Shown piece after piece: positions 59,831 to 64,000 of a DNA stretch of 64,000 bases. The stretch's first letter is position 1; every line of letters begins with the position of its first letter. The position numbers and the translations under genes were made by a program. The DNA is from Acanthosoma haemorrhoidale (Eukaryota; Arthropoda; Insecta; Hemiptera; Acanthosomatidae): positions 33,099,288 to 33,163,287 of the forward strand of contig OV884015.1 of assembly GCA_930367205.1 (NCBI GenBank), read 5' to 3'. The notes under the pieces were generated by a model. The model had not been told where the DNA came from and searched no databases. It worked only from the letters and a program-made list of their open reading frames with translations.

Positions 59831-61289
59831 CTTATGTTGTAATTCTGTAAATCGTTGCAATTATAGCCACTCGAAAATAATTGAAGCAATGTGTACTCTA
59901 ACAGAGTTACCTTCGCATGCAATTCTCGTAGATCGAACACATCAGTTCATTAATTACTGTATCAGTCGAGTTCAATTAAATCTTTATCTGCTAAATTAAA
60001 ATTTGTTTGAAAACAATCTTTTGTCTTGATTGTTGTTTTTTTTTTTCCGTACTCAGTCGTTACGATCAATACAAATTCCTCTTAGAACCATTTCCGTCAA
60101 CAAGTGTATGGTTGCACAATGCTTCATTAAGTGTGGTGCAGGTGACAAGTCTATTGTAAGTGGGTAGGTAAATTTTTCCAATTATCCAACAAAATAAACA
60201 ATTAGACAAAACCCTCCAAAAAATTGTATAAAAAGTATTACTGACGACACTATGTAAGGATAGCTACATCGCTCAATCCATATGTGTTCATTCTATAACT
60301 ACTGTCACGTACTACATTGAAAGGACGTATAATGTAATTATTTTGTACGGATGAAGGACCTGATTTATATATATTATTTATTGTAATTATTCTATTTTAA
60401 TTATGGACTGAATAAAATCACGTTTCAATACGTAATCTTACGTATGACCTGCCTAAAAAGATTACAATAACGAAATACAATAATTATAACCAAGTAGACT
60501 ACAAAATGTTCATAATAATAAATCATGCTAAAAAGGTTTTTTCCTAGACGACCATGGTTTATTTAATTTGGCTTTAATCCGATTATCGAGAAGATGTTTT
60601 CATCACATTAATTGACGTATCAAAATTAAGTTCTCAAAATTCTCATTAAAAATATGTCTTGTCACTTTTTTTCAGTCACAAAAAAACTTTTGTTTTGACC
60701 TGAATTTTTTTTTATGTAAAATTTCTGTTCATTGTGTGTGTTATAATCAAAACCACTTTACGGACACAACCGTGTCCGAATTAGAAAAGAAAAGGAAATT
60801 GTTTCGTTTAATCCGCCAGTTTTTAATTGTTAACGGTTTTTAGAACAATATTTATCTTTGAAAAGTTTTTATTTATCAAGAGAATTCTCCAGACTTGGAA
60901 TTTAATGAAAGATGAAAATGTAACATAGTTTCTAGTGAACGCCAGTGATTGTTACTTGTTGCAGTTATGAGTTGATCAATCTAAATATTCAAACTACAAT
61001 TATAGGTGTTTCTCATAATCTTCAGAATACTTGGGCTCCTGTCGGTCTTATTTAAACCGGTACCTCAACGGACCGTAATCTCTGTACCTTCCTGAAAGTA
61101 AAAAGGATTAATAATTATTAACCAAAGAAAAAAACATAACCGGGGTCGAACCAAGGATCCGGAAAAAGCTAGCTAATTCTGCTGAATCAACTTTACAACT
61201 AATGATTATTTATTTAGAAAATTAACATTTGTTCATACAGTGTAGTGTTTAGAAATAAATGGACCCTGAACCATCCAACTTGTAAGTTT
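59831..61289. other. AT-rich stretch
   Basis: No gene. A minus-strand B-box-like GGTTCGACCCC (61142-61152) with a TTTTTTCTTTGGTTAATAAT tail (61114-61135) resembles 51756-51790. Confidence 0.5.
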
Positions 61290-61380
61290 AGTTTTTAGTT
61301 TTAGTGTAGAGGCGCTCTGGCGTATGGCAATTATATGATGATTTCATATGAGCCCATGTAATGTAAAATAAAATAAAGAA

Positions 61381-61381
<1 letters not shown>
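61290..61381 (+). repeat. Dispersed repeat R3, copy 2
   Basis: GGCGCTCTGGCGTATGGCAA to AAAATAAAATAAAG, matching 50931-51010, then a (CT)n tract. Confidence 0.68.
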
Positions 61382-61416
<35 letters not shown>

Positions 61417-61436
61417 CCTATCTCTCTCTCTCTCTC
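61381..61436 (+). repeat. Impure (CT)n microsatellite
   Basis: CT units with TTT and CCCTA breaks directly after the R3 tail. Confidence 0.95.
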
Positions 61437-63872
61437 AAAGATACCAATCTTAATATGCTTAATTTTAAAAGACATTGAAAAAATTCTATCGACTTTTCTT
61501 TTCAAATTATTTCAAAAGGTCGTGGTTTTTGTACGGAGAAAACTTATACAACCCGTTGCCGAGTCGAGGCCTTCAACACCAGCTTCGTTCAGTTGTCAAT
61601 ATCTTTTAGGGTGCTTCTAAATCCCCCATTTAGACCACATATCTCACCCAGTCAAACCACCCATCCTAATTGCTTGTCAATATCTGGCTGGCTCCTGGCT
61701 CAAGTCATGATCTTTTCCATTCTACCGCATCTATACCGGGCCTTAAATATAACCTTCCTTTCATGGACCAGATTGTTGTGTTCATTTTTTTTGTAAATGA
61801 CCTTAGACCCTGAGCCATAGTTGATTATATAGGCCTATCTTTGTGCTTCTAGATTAGATTGCTCACTGGATGAGATGTGATGATGTGATGGATGAGAACC
61901 TATTTTCGCTAAGGCGTGGCCTTTTGATTGGCACGGAGCTAACTACCCCAGAAAAAATATCTTTAAATAAAATACTTTTTTAGCCACAGAGAATAAAATA
62001 TTATTTCCATTATTCGAATGTCTGGTGCGCCGTGATTGCTGTAGTTCTCGACACGCACAACATGTCTGTTGTACTGGTTTCAGTATAGTTTGAAATGAGA
62101 GGGGTGAAGAAGCAGCCTTCATTCTGTTCTTAAGTGGGATATGAAATTCATCTACTAAATTTTTAGAATATGGTGTCCAATTATATTGTCGTATAAAAAT
62201 CCATCAAAGAAAAAAAATAAATAACACAATAGATTACATAAAAATTAAATCATTTTAACCTTAAAGGTGCATTCGGTGTAAATAAATTTTCAAAAAATTA
62301 TAAAATCAAGTATTAAGTATCACACAAATAAGGGTATCCAATTACCAAGTATTGAATCTTCTATGTTTTTGATACATCAAATGGAACTTCAATGATAAAT
62401 TTCACTTCTTTAGGTCTCTAGGGACTCGCTAAGACCTGAAAAGGAAGGTACACATAAGGATAAGCACGTAACGGCTTGCTCATTATAAGCAAAGAAAAAA
62501 TATTTTGACTGTGCCAAATCTCGAACCCTTGTCTTGACTATCCGACCGGGATTAGAGAGATCCCTGCTTCAAGCAGTGGCTCCCCTAACACCTTTTTTTT
62601 ACTAATAATTTTTAAAAATAGTATGAGAGTAAATAAATCCAATTATTCATAATCGGTTCTGGTTTGAAAATAAGCAAAGAAACTCTAAAAAGTGTCTCTT
62701 ACCGATTAATGGTATCATATGTATATTTTGATAACAGCTCCAATAAAAAACAGTAAAAAATATTGTGGAGTGTGCTGAAAAGAAATAATAATTTTTTTCT
62801 TCATCCAAGTTTTTTTTTTTTTGGTTTTACAGCCCTAGTACCCGAAAAGTTCCACTGTCATATTCTGGTGGTGAAATCTATATGAGAAAAAAAAGATATC
62901 ATTAATTTTGTGTACATTTTCAATATAACTTTAAATTATGACCAATATTTAATTTAAAAAAACGAAATTGGAAAAAAAAAGTAATATTGAGCCCCAGGCT
63001 TTATTAAGGCCTTCTTCCAATGAGGAAAAAAGAAGAAAAAAACACTTAGCAACTATAGCTATAAAATCCTGCTATACTTGCAAGCTCAGGGGAGAAGGGC
63101 TAGATAAAGCAACAAAGCAGCAAGTTTTTTTCTGATGCAAATTTTATTACTAAATTAACAAATAGAAAACAAAATATACAAACAAATCAGAAAATATTAA
63201 ATAAATAATAAGTTATATAAAAATGAACTTTATACAAAATATTAAAATCAAAGAAAATTAATAAACAAAGAAATTGAAAGTAAATACTAATATACACAAA
63301 TTCAATCTAAAATAAGGTATGCCCGAAATCTTATAGATAAACTAACGTTAGACAAAAGTGGAATAACAGAAAAGATAAAGGTAAACCTGTGAAAAGCAAA
63401 TGTGCCAAAATGTAGTCTTGTGAATATTTCTATGCTATACTATAGTTTTCACAAGTTTTCACTTTTAATGATTAATAAAGCTACACTAGCTGTTTCTCAT
63501 AATTTAGATATGCAATGGCATTTCTCAGAGTAACACTTCATCAATTCCATGTTTTCTAGCAATGCTGCTCAATTAAGTAATTTTTCTTAGCATAAAACTC
63601 AAAAATCAATATATAAAGATAAAATAATTAAAATTTCTGCGTCATTATCACAAATGATTATCAATTAAAACTAAAAACATTAACGTTGAAAATTAAATTG
63701 ACATATCATGATTTATGGCCTGACTGCCTTTTAGGAATGTTCTGGTTAATAATAAAAAAGTTAAATTTATTCCAGTGAAGATGGTCTATGGTGGAAAAAA
63801 AACCATAAGAAATCAGAAATTTTTCATCCACTAAAACTATTATTTTTGGTAATATATTTTTATATACAATAT
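61437..63872. other. AT-rich stretch
   Basis: No gene. A minus-strand GGGTTCGAGATTTGG at about 62517-62531 is B-box-like. The 61593-61796 frame has no recognised domain. Confidence 0.5.
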
Positions 63873-64000
63873 AAATTCCTTTATTGTGCTATAATTACAA
63901 TCTGCCTTATAAGGCAATCTCATTCATACCATATTTACAATTCATCATTCCCTCGCTCATTCATACAATATTTACAGACAGTCCAGAGACCTCCCAAATC
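63873..64000 (-). mobile_element. LINE J2 3'UTR, runs off the right edge (minus)
   Basis: Starts TTTATTGTGCTATAATTACA and contains CTCGCTCATTCATACA and CCAGAGACCTCCCAAATC, matching 42776-42930. Its coding part, if any, lies beyond the window. Confidence 0.85.

Overview
The window is AT-rich, intron- and repeat-laden DNA from an arthropod nuclear genome, most likely an insect and possibly a hemipteran. The lineage is inferred from one insect-type sugar-transporter gene, Jockey-type LINEs, insect-type Ty3/gypsy elements with AGTT...AACT LTR ends, and a decayed copy of a multicopy protein family I associate with insect and other invertebrate genomes. There is no bacterial operon, CRISPR array or rRNA.

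The only intact host gene I can support is a Tret1-like MFS sugar transporter on the + strand. Its large last exon (53431-54758) lacks the N-terminus. I found a matching short first exon 17.3 kb upstream (36049-36133) with an in-frame ATG, an upstream in-frame stop, a GT donor and the same phase-1 split codon that the AG acceptor at 53429-53430 requires. Joined, they predict 470 residues. Most of 36-53 kb would then be intron 1.

Layout. 0-10 kb: mostly unrecognised AT-rich DNA with two copies of a dispersed ~0.9 kb repeat (R1), a 5'-truncated LINE tail and a solo LTR (family C). 10.9-13.2 kb: a pogo/Tigger-like MITE followed by the 5' half of a Jockey-type LINE (ORF1 plus endonuclease), then a poly(A) retroposon on the minus strand. 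15.4-16.4 kb: a pseudogene on the minus strand. 17.5-18.9 kb: a tandem duplication split by a second, doubly enlarged family C LTR. 22.5-32.3 kb: a nest of Ty3/gypsy elements: A' (minus, 5'-truncated), A (plus, two LTRs) and B (minus, a deleted element inside the gag of A, plus one solo LTR inside A'). 32.9-35.5 kb: LINE tails. 36-53.4 kb: intron 1 of the transporter, with long (CT)n/(GA)n tracts, a 1.1 kb inverted-repeat element, a ~0.7 kb near-identical inverted repeat spaced 2.3 kb apart, LINE fragments and LTR-C pieces. 53.4-55.1 kb: last exon and 3'UTR. 55-64 kb: AT-rich DNA with a LINE RT fragment, small dispersed repeats and, at the right edge, another LINE tail.

None of the mobile elements looks autonomous. 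Element A keeps both LTRs and most of gag-pol, but the reverse transcriptase catalytic box is deleted, the integrase catalytic Glu is replaced and the protease Asp motif is not visible. Nesting gives a relative order: A before B, A' before the B solo LTR, the tandem duplication before LTR-C2, and LTR-C2 before the poly(A) insert within it. Many listed open frames begin at GTG or TTG or run through microsatellites and are not treated as genes. I did not find a convincing undescribed system. The strongest leads are the long-intron transporter, the near-perfect intronic inverted repeat, and the TE-dense, mixed-orientation 22-32 kb block, which could be a small-RNA source locus.
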